A stretch of 64,000 nt of DNA from assembly GCA_903911355.1 (NCBI GenBank), contig CAIWDD010000129.1, forward strand, positions 1 through 64,000, written 5' to 3'. The stretch is from an uncultured Nodularia sp. GTDB lineage: Bacteria > Cyanobacteriota > Cyanobacteriia > Cyanobacteriales > Nostocaceae. The position numbers and the translations under genes are program-made. How positions within the stretch are numbered: position 1 is the first letter of the stretch; each line of letters starts with the position of its first letter. The notes under the pieces were generated by a model that was given only the letters and a program-made list of their open reading frames with translations, was not told the DNA's origin and ran no database searches. Below, piece after piece: positions 1 through 10,008 of this stretch.

Positions 1-1568
1 ACAGAGAAAACCGAGTAAGAATGACCGGTGAGGGTGTGGCGAACCTTACCTGTCTGCACATCCCACAGTTTGATAGTCTTGTCATCACTCCCACTAGCCA
101 GGGTTTGACCATCCGGGCTGAATCCTACAGACCTAACCCCGTTAGAATGACCGGTGAGGGTGTGGCGAAGGTTACCTGTCTGCACATCCCACAGTTTGAT
201 AGTCTTGTCATTACTCCCACTAGCTATGGTTTGACCATCGGGGCTGAATACTACAGACTCAACCGAGCTAGAATGACCGGTGAGGGTTGTGGGTGAAGAG
301 TTACCACTGGGTGAGGTTGTAACTTTTGCTGATGGGGATGTTTGAGTCGTTGCAGTGGTTACAGGTTGGCGCTGGGGTGCAGTTGTCTTGACCGAAGTAG
401 TATTAGAATGACCGGTGAGGGTTGTGGGTGAAAAGTTACCACTGGGTGAGGTTGTAACTTTTGCTGATGGGGATGTCTGAGTCGTTGCACTGGTTACAGG
501 TTGGCTCTGGGGTGCATAATTAGGAGGGGACGGCTGGACTTTTACACTCCCTGGAAAAATCTCAACGCCAATTTTACCAACGCGATCGCACCAATAGCAG
601 CTACCATAACTTTGGCTATAGTAGTGACTGTCAACCTGCTTACAGACTATTAAACTTTCACTAGCAACTCTTAACGCCTGGAACCATTCCTCGGCACTGG
701 GGCGTAAATTAGGATTTTTATACCCATCATTAAAGCATCTCAGAAAACAACTTTGTACCTGTGGATGGAGAATTTCTAGGGGTATGGTTCTAGCTACGGG
801 TTCCAGTAACTGATGGTGAGAATATAGCCATATACCCTGACGGATATAATCACCAGGTTCTGGCGGTTCCCCAGGACCTTTCCACATCCCCGCATACAGA
901 TTTTGACCACTGAATAATAATTGATGTATAATCACTCCCAAGCGAAATCGGTCATGGATTTCTGTTTGCTCAATGGTTGCAAAGTCTTTACCAATTAACT
1001 CCGGTGGTGTGTAGTCAGGGGTTCCCACCAAACAACGGTAAACTTTACCAGTTTGAGGATGACGCACCTGAAAAGAATCTGTATCAATAATTGAAGGTAA
1101 AGCCTGATCATTGACTAAAATATTTTGCGGCTTAATATCACCTAATACATACCCTTGATGGTGTAAAACCTTGATAATTGAGGCAATATTCCGAGCTGTG
1201 TAGTGGAGAAACCGCCAATCAGCTGGTAGTTTACATATTTTGTTGCGCCGTGTGGGGTTGTACACATCATAAATTTCTTTTCCCCCCTGAATTTCCCCCA
1301 TTAAGAACCCCACCAAATCACCCTGAGCATTTTTGAGGACTGACCGAGGCCAAGCGAAAGAAATATGATTGATGTGGTGATTTGGATCAGGGGGCGGATA
1401 TTTGAGCATCACCGCTAACTTTTGCATTCGTTCCGGTGTGGACTGGTGATAAATTTTAGCTAAATAACCACTGTAATCAGTCCGCCAAACTTTAGCCTCA
1501 CCACTATTAGCCAGTTCACTCAGGAGATTAATTGATTTACCGGTACTAACACAAGTCAAGCGGGTCAT
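1..1568 (-). CDS. YegI-like protein kinase with C-terminal WD40 repeats (3' part off window)
   Basis: The frame opens with ATG at 1568 and stays open to the window edge, so only about 522 residues are visible. Residues 1-300 look like the COG4248 (YegI-like) kinase family: a lysine in YLAKIYH (about residue 38), a catalytic loop GDIKPQN (about 143-149) and a DTDSFQ motif in place of DFG. After the kinase comes a Cys cluster ending in CYWC, a Ser/Thr/Pro-rich linker made of a duplicated unit, then at least two WD40 repeats (LTGHS...VxSVxFSPDGQT...[12 protein letters not shown]). Family knowledge suggests a Ser/Thr kinase with a protein-interaction propeller; the substrate is unknown. The number of WD40 blades cannot be seen here. 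Confidence 0.85.
   Translation of the reverse strand, partial: MTRLTCVSTGKSINLLSELANSGEAKVWRTDYSGYLAKIYHQSTPERMQKLAVMLKYPPPDPNHHINHISFAWPRSVLKNAQGDLVGFLMGEIQGGKEIYDVYNPTRRNKICKLPADWRFLHYTARNIASIIKVLHHQGYVLGDIKPQNILVNDQALPSIIDTDSFQVRHPQTGKVYRCLVGTPDYTPPELIGKDFATIEQTEIHDRFRLGVIIHQLLFSGQNLYAGMWKGPGEPPEPGDYIRQGIWLYSHHQLLEPVARTIPLEILHPQVQSCFLRCFNDGYKNPNLRPSAEEWFQALRVASESLIVCKQVDSHYYSQSYGSCYWCDRVGKIGVEIFPGSVKVQPSPPNYAPQSQPVTSATTQTSPSAKVTTSPSGNFSPTTLTGHSNTTSVKTTAPQRQPVTTATTQTSPSAKVTTSPSGNSSPTTLTGHSSSVESVVFSPDGQTIASGSNDKTIKLWDVQTGNLRHTLTGHSNGVRSVGFSPDGQTLASGSDDKTIKLWDVQTGKVRHTLTGHSYSVFS
271..518. repeat. 135-bp tandem duplication in kinase linker
   Basis: Two near-identical copies with a 135-bp period (271-405 and 406 to about 518, the second incomplete). 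Being a multiple of three, the unit keeps the frame. It encodes the Thr/Ser-rich linker ([20 protein letters not shown]) plus one LTGHS element. Confidence 0.85.
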
Positions 1569-2507
1569 AAATGGTAATTTACTGTTAATTTACTGTTAAT
1601 CTTGTGGGCTGGGGCTAGGTTTAAAGTTCCGGCGTTGTGGGTTGATGGTTGGTGTCATCGGTGTTTTACACCTTTTGGGGAGATGGTAGAATTTCAGAAT
1701 TTTCTAGAATCACATAACGGGATTTAAACGAAAATATTTAAAATCCATAAATAGCAAGACTTTCAACCATTGTTTAATTCTGTAAATTCATAAATTTCGG
1801 TTTTCAGTCACATAACAGTCAGATAAGATTTTCTGATCAAATAGATGGAAATAAAAAAATCCTCATTTATGCCCAAAATGGTACATATTTAGGGCTTTTC
1901 GGTGAAATACTCCACTTATCAATAAATTTTGTCCGTGTATCTGAAGTCATGCAACTGGGTTTTTAAAGATACATACATCTTTCCTTATACTGGTTGAACT
2001 ACTTAATAATATTATGCCTTAAATTGTGATAAATAACATCTAACCACACCAGAATCACAGCCTTACCTTCATCTATGGATACTAGATATGGTAGAACATC
2101 AGAAAAGAATTTAGGATATTGAGAGCGATCGCCTAGCTGATTTACTGATCATGTTGATAACCAGCCACTTGTTTACAGTAGTTACAAATACCCAAAGGAA
2201 TGTATAGGGTGATCTTGAGTCAAAAATTGTATAGCTAACTGTAATTACATCATCCAAATATGATAGTATAGTACATTAGCACTATTAATACAAATGCTAA
2301 GTTAAAAATTGTCAGAAATTTAGATAAACACGAATTATAAAGCCTTTTTTAGGCTCATGAAGTACACATCAATTGCCTATTCCCTGTTCCGGTGTTCCCT
2401 GTTCCCTCAAACTAAACAACTTTGTACCTCACGAGCATAGGAAATGCTATATATTGCCAAACTAAAGGAATTAGATCATCTTATGAGAATCGGGAGAAAC
2501 AAAGATT
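1569..2507. other. Intergenic region, no intact gene
   Basis: About 940 bases, AT-rich, with stops in all frames. On the minus strand 2142-2219 reads as a 25-residue stretch with a CxxC motif (GICNYCKQVAGYQ) ending in TAA but with no start codon, so it may be the tail of a lost gene. The right-hand end holds a dispersed repeat (separate entry). I see no convincing promoter or RNA gene. Confidence 0.5.
2337..2455 (+). repeat. Dispersed ~120-bp repeat, copy 1
   Basis: Runs from ATAAAGCCTTTTTTAGGCT through a short heptamer-like core (TTCCCTGTTCC) to CACGAGCATAGGAAATGC. It matches the reverse complement of 46882-47004 along nearly its whole length; the core differs most. It has no coding capacity and ends about 50 bases before the toxin-antitoxin pair. 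Confidence 0.8.
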
Positions 2508-2993
2508 ATGCTGGATAAACTCATCAAATATTTTGTCTATGCGACAAAAGGATATATTACAAAAACACAGTTAATTAAATTCTTGTATTTGGCTGATCTT
2601 TATGCTGTCAAATGGACAGGAAATCAATTAACTGATTTAGATTGGTGCTATTATCATTATGGACCTTGGAATGAGGAAATAGATAATGTTTTAAAGATAA
2701 TGAATGGAAAAGAGATTATTCAAGAATCTCAAGGTAATACAGTAATGATTAAACTTGGTACGGAATCAGGTAATGTTGATGATTTAGATTTACCTTTAAG
2801 TCTCAAGCTAATTCTTGATAACATTAGAAGAGAATGGGCAGGTGCAGGACAAGATAAAATAAATCAATTACTAGAGTATGTGTATAGCACTGCGCCAATG
2901 GTTGAAGCTCAAAAAAACCATCAACCAGAAGAAAAAGTTAAACTAAATCTGCAAGCAGAAAGAGCAAAATTAATCAGTGAGTTAGGATCGTAA
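2508..2993 (+). CDS. Panacea (DUF4065/SocA-like) antitoxin
   Basis: The 161-residue protein has the N-terminal signature of the Panacea domain: helix, KTQLIKFLYLADLYAVKWTG, then a YYHYGPW motif (about residues 48-54). Panacea proteins are known as antitoxins that pair with many unrelated toxins and neutralise them by direct binding. The stop is two bases before the GTG of the MazF/PemK-like gene, which supports a two-gene toxin-antitoxin operon with the antitoxin first. ATG at 2508 is preceded by a weak purine-rich site. The assignment rests on motif recognition; no alignment was run. Confidence 0.75.
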   Translation: MLDKLIKYFVYATKGYITKTQLIKFLYLADLYAVKWTGNQLTDLDWCYYHYGPWNEEIDNVLKIMNGKEIIQESQGNTVMIKLGTESGNVDDLDLPLSLKLILDNIRREWAGAGQDKINQLLEYVYSTAPMVEAQKNHQPEEKVKLNLQAERAKLISELGS

Positions 2994-2995
2994 AA

Positions 2996-3598
2996 GTGGC
3001 TGGACAAAAACCTAGACAGGGTTGGATTTATTGGATTAATCCTTACAGGGTATCTCTTCGTTGCAAACTGGGTCATGTTCATATTTATAATTTAGATGAA
3101 CCAGGAGAAGTAGAATGTCAAACCTGTAAAGAGAATATTAATTCAAGTAGGGTTTTTAGAGGAACACATCCCTATATCATCTGGACAAGTGATCAATTTC
3201 AACATGAATCTGGATATATAGCTACTTTTTCTGTGATTCCTCTAACTTCACAAACAACATTTAATGGCTTACCAACTACCTATCCAATTAATTCTACTGT
3301 TAGAAATGGCCTTAAGAAAAATTCCTATGTTCTAGTTCATCAAATATCTACAGTTGATGCTAATTCTTTTAAAGATTCATCGGAAAATTGGTTAAATCGA
3401 ATTGGACAATTAGATAAAGCAGATAAGGAAGCTATAGAGGAACGGTTAAAGTATTTTTTGAATATTCAAGATAATCCTAGTGAAGATTGGTTTGCTCAAA
3501 ATGCGTCCCCAGAAATTGTTAAGAAAGTTTTTGATTATTTATCGGAAGAAGATAAAAGTTCAGTTATAGAAGAATTAATTAACAATTTAAACTCTTAA
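2996..3598 (+). CDS. PemK/MazF-like toxin
   Basis: A 200-residue protein starting with GTG two bases after the Panacea antitoxin stop. Features suggesting a MazF/PemK barrel are the N-terminal QGWIYWINPY, a RGTHPYIIW segment (basic residue next to HPYIIW) and SVIPLTSQTTFNGLPTTYPI followed by SYVLVHQI, matching the usual order of MazF strands (RPVLVVS..., PLTS, SYVLVDQI). An inserted region with CKLGH and CQTCK near residues 24-43 could be a small zinc-binding hairpin. MazF proteins are sequence-specific endoribonucleases. The C-terminal 60 residues are acidic and helical, and unlike classical MazF. Confidence 0.7.
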   Translation: MAGQKPRQGWIYWINPYRVSLRCKLGHVHIYNLDEPGEVECQTCKENINSSRVFRGTHPYIIWTSDQFQHESGYIATFSVIPLTSQTTFNGLPTTYPINSTVRNGLKKNSYVLVHQISTVDANSFKDSSENWLNRIGQLDKADKEAIEERLKYFLNIQDNPSEDWFAQNASPEIVKKVFDYLSEEDKSSVIEELINNLNS

Positions 3599-3711
3599 TC
3601 AACAAGATATTTAAAACTGACAACTGTTTACTATGTTGAAGAGGACAGTAATTTGTTAAAATGACAACAATTCAACGCAGACAAATAATCTGACAAGTGA
3701 CAATAGTCAAA

Positions 3712-3782
3712 GCGGGTGATGGGACTCGAACCCACGACGTTCACCTTGGGAAGGTGACATTCTACCACTGAATTACACCCGC
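3712..3782 (-). tRNA. tRNA-Gly (CCC)
   Basis: Minus-strand cloverleaf of 71 bases. The acceptor GCGGGTG pairs with CACCCGC, the anticodon loop is TTCCCAA flanked by a TCACC/GGTGA stem, and the T-loop is TTCGAGT. The anticodon is CCC. No CCA is encoded. Confidence 0.95.
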
Positions 3783-3862
3783 AGTCAGGACAGATGGAGT
3801 CAAAAAATAAGATATTAATGATTGTAGCATTATAATTAGGGATTGTGAAGGAGGGAGAAGTT

Positions 3863-5005
3863 ATGAATTGGTGGCAAAAACTGCGGAAAAACCCTTTGGC
3901 GCGATTTGGGGCAATTGTGCTGTTAATTTTCTATATAATGGTAATTGCTGCTGATTTTGTCGCTCCTTATAATCCTCTGGCCTCACAGCCTAATGGTTCC
4001 CTGTTACCACCAACTCGGGTTTATTGGTTTTCTCAGTCAGAACCAGGAAAATTTATCGGACCCCATGTATATCCTACTCTTCAGGGCGATACTGATTTAG
4101 AAACGGGCGATCGCCAAATCATAGTAGACTTTGCTCAACCAACACCCATCAGGTTATTTGTCCGTGGTGCGGAATACCGACTATTACAGTTAACTTTACC
4201 CCTCCCTCCCAAGTGGGAAGAGGTGACTATTTTCCCCGGTATTCCTTCAGACTGGCATTTATTTGGGGCTATAAATGATGGGGATGGGGTAGCTAGTCCC
4301 ACAGCCTTAAATATTTTAGGTACTGACGACCAAGGACGCGACCAATTCAGCCGGTTATTACATGGTGGTCGCATTAGTCTATTTATTGGGATTATTGGGG
4401 TATTGATTACTTTTCCCCTAGGTCTACTAATTGGGGGTATTGCTGGCTACTTTGGCGGCTGGATTGATAGCGTAACTATGCGGTTAACAGAAGTGCTCAT
4501 GACTTTCCCAGGGATTTATCTGTTAGTGACCTTGGGTGCTGTTTTACCACCTGGTTTAACCAGTACCCAGCGCTTTGTATTAATTGTGGTGATTACTTCG
4601 GTGATTAGTTGGGCGGGGTTAGCCCGGGTAATTCGCGGCCAGGTGCTATCAATTAAGGAGCGAGAATTTGTACAAGCAGCAGTAGCAATGGGTGGTAAAC
4701 CAATTTACATTATTACCCGCCATATTTTACCCCAAACTGCCACCTATGTAATTATTTCTGCCACATTGGCGGTTCCGGGTTTTATTGGTGCGGAAGCGGT
4801 ATTAAGTCTGATTGGTTTAGGAATCCAACAGCCTGATCCTTCTTGGGGGAATATGTTATCTTTGGCTAGTAATGCTTCTATTGTGGTGTTGCAACCTTGG
4901 TTAATCTGGCCGCCAGCTGCTTTAATTATTCTAACTGTGCTGTCTTTTAATTTACTTGGTGATGGGTTGAGGGATGCTCTAGATCCCCGCAGTCTGCGCA
5001 GATAG
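3863..5005 (+). CDS. DppC-type ABC transporter permease
   Basis: Inner-membrane permease of the peptide/nickel ABC family (DppC/OppC, COG1173). After an N-terminal membrane segment (about residues 18-38) there is a long periplasmic insert, then the permease core with GTDDQGRDQFSRLLHGGRIS and the EAA loop (REFVQAAVAMGGKPIYIITRHILP) that contacts the ATPase. I chose ATG 3863 (MNWWQKLRKNPLARFG) because AAGGAGG lies 8 bases upstream; a GTG at 3845 is in frame but overlaps that site. No partner permease, ATPase or binding protein is nearby, so it must work with distant genes. Substrate unknown. Confidence 0.85.
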   Translation: MNWWQKLRKNPLARFGAIVLLIFYIMVIAADFVAPYNPLASQPNGSLLPPTRVYWFSQSEPGKFIGPHVYPTLQGDTDLETGDRQIIVDFAQPTPIRLFVRGAEYRLLQLTLPLPPKWEEVTIFPGIPSDWHLFGAINDGDGVASPTALNILGTDDQGRDQFSRLLHGGRISLFIGIIGVLITFPLGLLIGGIAGYFGGWIDSVTMRLTEVLMTFPGIYLLVTLGAVLPPGLTSTQRFVLIVVITSVISWAGLARVIRGQVLSIKEREFVQAAVAMGGKPIYIITRHILPQTATYVIISATLAVPGFIGAEAVLSLIGLGIQQPDPSWGNMLSLASNASIVVLQPWLIWPPAALIILTVLSFNLLGDGLRDALDPRSLRR

Positions 5006-5031
5006 AGGAGAAAAAAAGTTTCTTCCCCTCT
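5004..5031. terminator. Possible bidirectional terminator between permease gene and chlP
   Basis: AGAGG pairs with CCTCT around a purine/pyrimidine-rich core, between two convergent genes, followed by an AT-rich run on the plus strand. A weak stem. Confidence 0.35.
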
Positions 5032-5063
5032 ATATATATCCTTTAATTTTCCCGCTGCTGTGC

Positions 5064-6284
5064 TTAGGGAGCCAAGGCGTTACCGCGAATCAAACTACCA
5101 ATAGTTTTAGCAGTAATTTTCAGTTGGGTAATGGGGTTAGCGGGGACAACGGTTTTATACAGATAGCTGTCAAATGTCAGCTTCTGTACATCTAGGTCGT
5201 CGCACATTTCCACAAATGCTTCCCGGGTAGCGTCGGAACGGTAGAAGACGGTTTGGAGAATGTCCAAGACCTTGTAGGTGAGTCCGTATTTTTTATCCCA
5301 GCGCTTCAAGTAAACCTTGAGGTCTTTTTCTGTGGGAATGGTTGCACCATTGTTAGACATTTCCACAATGGTTTCTGCACACATCCGCCCGGACTTAGCT
5401 GCAAAGTAAATACCTTCGCCGGAGGACTTGGTAACGTAACCAGCTGCATCACCTACTAACGCAATGCGACCGACAACACGACGGGGGCGGGGATGTTCGG
5501 GGATGGGGTGAGCTTCTACTTTGATAATTTTGCCGCCCGCTAGCTTTTTGGCTGCACGGGTGCGGATACCAGCTTGTAACTGTTTGATGGTGGCTTTGTT
5601 GACTTGCATTGTGCCAGTACCAACAGCTACGTGGTCATATTTGGGGAATACCCAGGCGTAGAAGTCGGTGGAAACGTCGTCACCGACGTACATTTCCGCT
5701 AGGTCGTTGTAGTACTCCATTTGCTCTTGGGGGAGGCGAATCCGCTCTTGAAAGGCGATCGCATAGTTATAATCTCCCGCATCCATTTCTTTGGCAATAC
5801 GAGAATTAGCCCCATCTGCACCGATGATTAAATCTACTTTTAGGGTTTTTGTAGTCCCTTGTAAACCGCCTTCGCTGTGGTCTACATAGTGGATTGTATA
5901 AGGGTCGGTATTATTTGTGGGTATATCAACTTTATGAACTGTGGCATTAATTAAATTTGCGCCTAGTTTTGCCGCCCGATTGCGCAGGAAACCATCTAGG
6001 ACTTCCCGGCGGCACATTCCTATATATTCTTCTTCTTTTACTATATTGATATTAACCTCACGATTGGAAGGTGAAATCATTTTCATCTTCCGCACACGGC
6101 GATCAATAATCTCTGGTGGGAGGTCAAACTCAGCCACCATACACAGGGGAATTGCACCGCCGCAGGGCTTCGCATTATCTAGTTTTCGCTCAAATAGGTA
6201 AGTTTCAATCCCCGCTTTTGCTAGCGTTTCCGCCGCAGATGAACCAGCAGGGCCTGACCCAACAACAGCAACCCGTAGTGTCAA
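5064..6284 (-). CDS. chlP: Geranylgeranyl reductase
   Basis: A 406-residue FAD-dependent reductase that saturates the geranylgeranyl group to phytyl for chlorophyll and tocopherol. The N-terminus carries the Rossmann motif VGSGPAGSSAAETLAKAG (about residues 8-25), then CGGAIPLCMV, and the second FAD motif GDAAGYVTKSSGEGIYFAAK. Length and sequence are typical of cyanobacterial ChlP. The start is TTG at 6284 (MTLRVAVVGSG), preceded by GGGAGAAG and matching the usual N-terminus. It is divergent from cysA and convergent with the permease gene, so likely transcribed alone. Confidence 0.95.
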   Translation of the reverse strand: MTLRVAVVGSGPAGSSAAETLAKAGIETYLFERKLDNAKPCGGAIPLCMVAEFDLPPEIIDRRVRKMKMISPSNREVNINIVKEEEYIGMCRREVLDGFLRNRAAKLGANLINATVHKVDIPTNNTDPYTIHYVDHSEGGLQGTTKTLKVDLIIGADGANSRIAKEMDAGDYNYAIAFQERIRLPQEQMEYYNDLAEMYVGDDVSTDFYAWVFPKYDHVAVGTGTMQVNKATIKQLQAGIRTRAAKKLAGGKIIKVEAHPIPEHPRPRRVVGRIALVGDAAGYVTKSSGEGIYFAAKSGRMCAETIVEMSNNGATIPTEKDLKVYLKRWDKKYGLTYKVLDILQTVFYRSDATREAFVEMCDDLDVQKLTFDSYLYKTVVPANPITQLKITAKTIGSLIRGNALAP

Positions 6285-6532
6285 AGGTCTTCTCCCAATA
6301 GTTGATAAAAACGTTTAACTAGAGCATCCTATCACGGAGTTTTGTCTAGTTTCCCGCTCTACCTTCTGGTTTTGAAGGAAATGCAATATTCCTTAATGTT
6401 TCGATACAAAAACCAGGATTAGACACCACCAGAATCACATTTATTGCTCCTTGGTCAGCTGATCTGTGGTATATGTAAAACACGGTAATCCTAGCAAGAA
6501 GCCGTAGATTGCATTCAAGAGGTACAGCAGCA

Positions 6533-7549
6533 GTGGGTATAGTAGTTGAGAACGTATCTAAAAATTTTGGGAACTTTCAAGCGGTAAATCAAGTCGATCT
6601 GGAGATTAACAGCGGTTCACTGGTGGCTTTATTGGGTCCATCAGGTTCTGGTAAATCCACTTTGCTGCGGTTAATTGCAGGGTTGGAAACCCCCGATAGC
6701 GGTAAAATTTTACTGACTGGTAAAGATGCTACATATCAAAGTGTCCAAGAGCGCAATATTGGATTTGTGTTTCAGCACTATGCCCTATTTAAACATTTGA
6801 ATGTGCGTCAGAATATTGCCTTTGGTTTAGAAATTCGCAAAGCACCGGCCAAGAAGATTAAGAACCGGGTAGATCAGTTACTAGAGTTAGTGCAACTAAG
6901 TGGATTAGGCGATCGCTATCCATCACAGTTATCCGGTGGTCAGAGACAAAGGGTAGCATTAGCCAGGGCTTTAGCTGTAGAACCTAAAGTATTATTACTA
7001 GATGAACCATTTGGCGCACTTGATGCTAAAGTGCGTAAAGATTTGCGGGCATGGTTACGCCGCCTCCATGATGAAGTTCATGTGACCACTGTTTTCGTCA
7101 CCCATGACCAGGAAGAGGCTATGGAAGTTTCTGACGAGGTGGTGGTGATGAATAAAGGGCGTGTAGAACAGGTGGGAACACCAGCAGAAATTTATGACAA
7201 TCCGGCGACGGCTTTTGTCATGAGCTTTATTGGCCCTGTGAATGTTTTATCTAACACCTCAAATATTTTCCAGAGCACGGGGTTTGATTCAGCACATAGT
7301 CAAGTATTTTTACGACCCCAGGATGTGGCGATTTCCAGAGAGCCTCATGGTAATACTGCACCAGCTACAGTGACTAGGTTAATACATTTGGGTTGGGAAA
7401 TTCAGATAGAATTAACTTTAGATGATGGCCAGGTGGTAGCGGCCCATTTAACACGCGATCGCTTTAATGAGTTACAGTTAGAACCACAAGAACGGGTATA
7501 TGTCAAGCCAAAAGATGCGAGGTCTTTTCCCCTACACTATTCGATTTAG
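6533..7549 (+). CDS. cysA: Sulfate/thiosulfate ABC transporter ATPase
   Basis: ATP-binding subunit of the CysA type. It has Walker [10 protein letters not shown], signature [15 protein letters not shown], Walker [13 protein letters not shown] and the switch [13 protein letters not shown], then a C-terminal TOBE-like domain with LRPQDVAI. I chose GTG 6533 ([16 protein letters not shown]) because it has AGAGGT nine bases upstream and matches the normal CysA N-terminus; a TTG at 6509 would add eight atypical residues. The sulfate permease and binding-protein genes are not adjacent, so the transporter is assembled from dispersed loci. Related molybdate or iron importers are possible alternatives, but the TOBE end fits CysA. 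Confidence 0.85.
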   Translation: MGIVVENVSKNFGNFQAVNQVDLEINSGSLVALLGPSGSGKSTLLRLIAGLETPDSGKILLTGKDATYQSVQERNIGFVFQHYALFKHLNVRQNIAFGLEIRKAPAKKIKNRVDQLLELVQLSGLGDRYPSQLSGGQRQRVALARALAVEPKVLLLDEPFGALDAKVRKDLRAWLRRLHDEVHVTTVFVTHDQEEAMEVSDEVVVMNKGRVEQVGTPAEIYDNPATAFVMSFIGPVNVLSNTSNIFQSTGFDSAHSQVFLRPQDVAISREPHGNTAPATVTRLIHLGWEIQIELTLDDGQVVAAHLTRDRFNELQLEPQERVYVKPKDARSFPLHYSI

Positions 7550-7593
7550 CCATAGGCTAATGAATTAACCCATAATAGCGGTTTGAATAAAAA

Positions 7594-7631
7594 AACCCCC
7601 GATCGGCTATAAAATAGCTGATCAAAGGGTT
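7594..7631 (+). terminator. Terminator downstream of cysA
   Basis: AACCC pairs with GGGTT outside a second stem GATCGGCTAT/ATAGCTGATC (one mismatch) with a short A-rich loop, followed by CAATTTT. It lies 45 bases after the cysA stop. Confidence 0.6.
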
Positions 7632-7736
7632 CAATTTTAGTACTTTGCACATGAAATGTATCCCACATGAATACTGTATCTGTCCTTTTTTAATTATGTG
7701 TGCCAAAATGCCAGGTTAATGTCAATCATGTAATCC

Positions 7737-8453
7737 ATGGCGGTTTTTAATCATTTGTGGCTACCTGTACCAAAAAACTTGACTTTATTACCAAATGATG
7801 TTCATGTTTGGCGGTTTCACCTGGATATCCCAGGAGCACAGCGGGAAAATTTATTAGCAACCCTCTCGGGTGATGAAGTTGCTCGTGCTAATCGATTTCA
7901 TTTTCACCGAACTGGAGAACATTTTATCGCTGGTCGGGGTATTCTGCGGCGGATATTGGGTAGGTACTTGGGGATTGAACCGCAACAGGTGCAATTTGAT
8001 TATCAAGAGCGTGGTAAACCAGTTTTAGCAGATGCTTTCGGTAAAAGTGGACTATGGTTTAACTTGTCTCACTCTCAGGGTTTAGCTCTGTGTGCGGTGA
8101 ATTATCATCGTCAAATTGGTGTAGACTTAGAATATACCCGCCGCAGCTGTGATATAGAGAGCTTGGCTAAAAGGTTCTTTTTACCCAGAGAATATGCTTT
8201 GATGCGATCGCTATCTCCTGAACAACAGCAAGAAACATTTTTCCGTTACTGGACTTGTAAAGAAGCCTACTTAAAAGCAACAGGAGAAGGACTAGGTAAA
8301 TTAGAACAAGCGGAAATCAGCTTAACTCCCACAGAACCGGCCCGGTTACACAAATCTCAGTGGAGTCTGTTGGAGTTAAACCCTGAGGAAGATTACTTAG
8401 CTGCTGTGGTGGTGGCGGGCAATATTGAGACTTTACACTGTTGGCAATACTGA
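7737..8453 (+). CDS. hetI: 4'-phosphopantetheinyl transferase HetI
   Basis: A 238-residue Sfp-type transferase that converts apo-carrier proteins to the holo form using CoA. It has the N-terminal RANRFHF and GRGILRRILG elements, the magnesium-binding IGVDLEY (about residues 118-124) and the FFRYWTCKEAYLKATGEG motif. Length matches HetI of other heterocystous cyanobacteria. It converges on hglB, as in the known het/hgl locus, and should activate the carrier domains of HglE and HglB and possibly other carrier proteins. The short-chain dehydrogenase gene hetN, found between hetM and hetI in Anabaena PCC 7120, is absent here. ATG 7737 is the only sensible start. Confidence 0.92.
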   Translation: MAVFNHLWLPVPKNLTLLPNDVHVWRFHLDIPGAQRENLLATLSGDEVARANRFHFHRTGEHFIAGRGILRRILGRYLGIEPQQVQFDYQERGKPVLADAFGKSGLWFNLSHSQGLALCAVNYHRQIGVDLEYTRRSCDIESLAKRFFLPREYALMRSLSPEQQQETFFRYWTCKEAYLKATGEGLGKLEQAEISLTPTEPARLHKSQWSLLELNPEEDYLAAVVVAGNIETLHCWQY

Positions 8454-8458
8454 TACAA

Positions 8459-8483
8459 GTTTAGTCCGCAGAGGGGACTAAAC
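8459..8483. terminator. Bidirectional terminator between hetI and hglB
   Basis: Perfect 9-bp stem GTTTAGTCC/GGACTAAAC with a 7-base loop, centred in the 42-base gap between the two convergent stops. No strong T-run. Confidence 0.65.
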
Positions 8484-8495
8484 CTGATCAACCCA

Positions 8496-10004
8496 CTACG
8501 CAAGAGTTAAAAAGCCAGTTTGAACTAAGTAAGAAGTGTAAGTCATCAACAATTGAGAATCAATTGGGGGACAAGTAATAGAACCACCTGACAAAGCCTG
8601 TAAAGTAGCTTGACAGCTAATAATTGGTCTTCTGGATTGCAGATATAAATCAGGGATAGTCAACTGTTCATCAGACCAGCGTTCTAGTAAAAAAGGACGC
8701 AGGGTATATAAAGGATTCTCTGTAGAAGAGACATCATTAATTAACTTTGATTGCCACTCTTCATAGGGAATCATCTCTATGGGATAACCAAAAGATTTAA
8801 CCCATTCTACCAAATCTTTTAAAGAAATAGGTTGAGGATGTTGTAAATGGAAAGCCTTACCAACAGATTCTGGCTGTCTTGATAGGTAAACAATAGCCTT
8901 ACTGACATAATCAACAGGGGACATATCTAACATATAGTCTACATCAGGGAAAGTCCCCATTTGTAAACAGCCCTTAGTCATCAAATTGATGAAATCATGG
9001 GTATTACAAATACCTGTTTTGCTATCCCCTGCAATTAATGGCGGTCTGTGAATAGTCACAGGTAAACCGCGGTCACGGGCGACCTTAACCAACTTTTCCG
9101 CCACCCATTTAGTCTGAGAATAACCTAAATAAATACCTTCCCAATGGTCAAACTCATCCTGTTCTTCTACCAGATAACCAGCATAAGCAGTAGATTCAAA
9201 AACCGCCACACTAGAAACATAATGTACAGGCTTAACTTTAGTGTGACAAGCTAACCGCAAAACCTCCTGAGTACCTAAAACATTAGCTGTTTTGAGTGCG
9301 GAATAAGGATAAACATAATTAAGCAAAGCCGCACTATGATAAATAGTATCAATATTGCTAGCTAAAATCTGGAACTGTTCAGGATTAATCCCCAAAAGTG
9401 GTTGAGCCAAATCACCCACAACAGCAATCAGTCGAGAATTAAACTTTTCATCCCAAATTGCATACTGCTGTAAATTCTTTTGCAGTTTGGTTTTAGCTTC
9501 CAACCCATTAGCAGCACGGACTAAGCAATATATATCCGCATCGGTTTCTTGGAGTAGTTCCCGGATAATAAAAGCGCCTAAAAAACCAGTTCCCCCAGTT
9601 AAAAATATATGCTTAGGTGTGGCTACATCCACACTCACAGCGTTAGCAGGATCAATAGTGGGGTCAAGGACAACTTCAGCCGCTAAGTTAAGAACCATAG
9701 GGTTAAGTTGAGGATCTGGAGAGGTATCTAAACCTAATGGAGATTCTGGGCGATCGCTCTCGGCTAAACGTTGGGAAAGAGACTCAATATTAGGATAGTG
9801 CCATAAAAGAACTGGAGATGGTTGAAAGCCCAACATTTTTTCTAACTGACTAACCAGAGTCATGGCCTGTGCTGAATCTAAACCATAGTTTTCTAAATTC
9901 TCCCTGATATCTATCTCATCAGTTTCCACCCCGATTAACTCAGCCAAATGAGTAACTAACCATGCTTGAATATCCGCCGCACTATGAGATGGTTGTAGAG
10001 TCAT
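8496..10004 (-). CDS. hglB: Carrier protein-thioester reductase HglB/HetM
   Basis: A 502-residue two-domain protein. Residues 10-85 form an acyl carrier domain with phosphopantetheine serine S44 ([10 protein letters not shown]). Residues about 130-500 are an extended SDR thioester reductase with the NAD(P)H motif [16 protein letters not shown] and the [12 protein letters not shown] active site. The family releases a thioester-bound chain as an aldehyde or alcohol, here probably the long-chain HGL alcohol. It is last in the hglE-hglD-hglC-pfaD-like-hglB operon, four bases after the previous stop. Known also as hetM. Confidence 0.93.
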   Translation of the reverse strand: MTLQPSHSAADIQAWLVTHLAELIGVETDEIDIRENLENYGLDSAQAMTLVSQLEKMLGFQPSPVLLWHYPNIESLSQRLAESDRPESPLGLDTSPDPQLNPMVLNLAAEVVLDPTIDPANAVSVDVATPKHIFLTGGTGFLGAFIIRELLQETDADIYCLVRAANGLEAKTKLQKNLQQYAIWDEKFNSRLIAVVGDLAQPLLGINPEQFQILASNIDTIYHSAALLNYVYPYSALKTANVLGTQEVLRLACHTKVKPVHYVSSVAVFESTAYAGYLVEEQDEFDHWEGIYLGYSQTKWVAEKLVKVARDRGLPVTIHRPPLIAGDSKTGICNTHDFINLMTKGCLQMGTFPDVDYMLDMSPVDYVSKAIVYLSRQPESVGKAFHLQHPQPISLKDLVEWVKSFGYPIEMIPYEEWQSKLINDVSSTENPLYTLRPFLLERWSDEQLTIPDLYLQSRRPIISCQATLQALSGGSITCPPIDSQLLMTYTSYLVQTGFLTLA

Positions 10005-10008
10005 TTTT

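Noticed and set aside
21-296. Plus-strand open frame with repeated MTGEGVA units
   Set aside because: It is the antisense of the WD40 repeats of the minus-strand kinase; its regular repeat pattern comes from the WD40 units.
7550-7736. NtcA box before hetI
   Set aside because: GTA and TAC triplets occur (GTATCCCACATGAATAC) but with 11 bases between, not 8.
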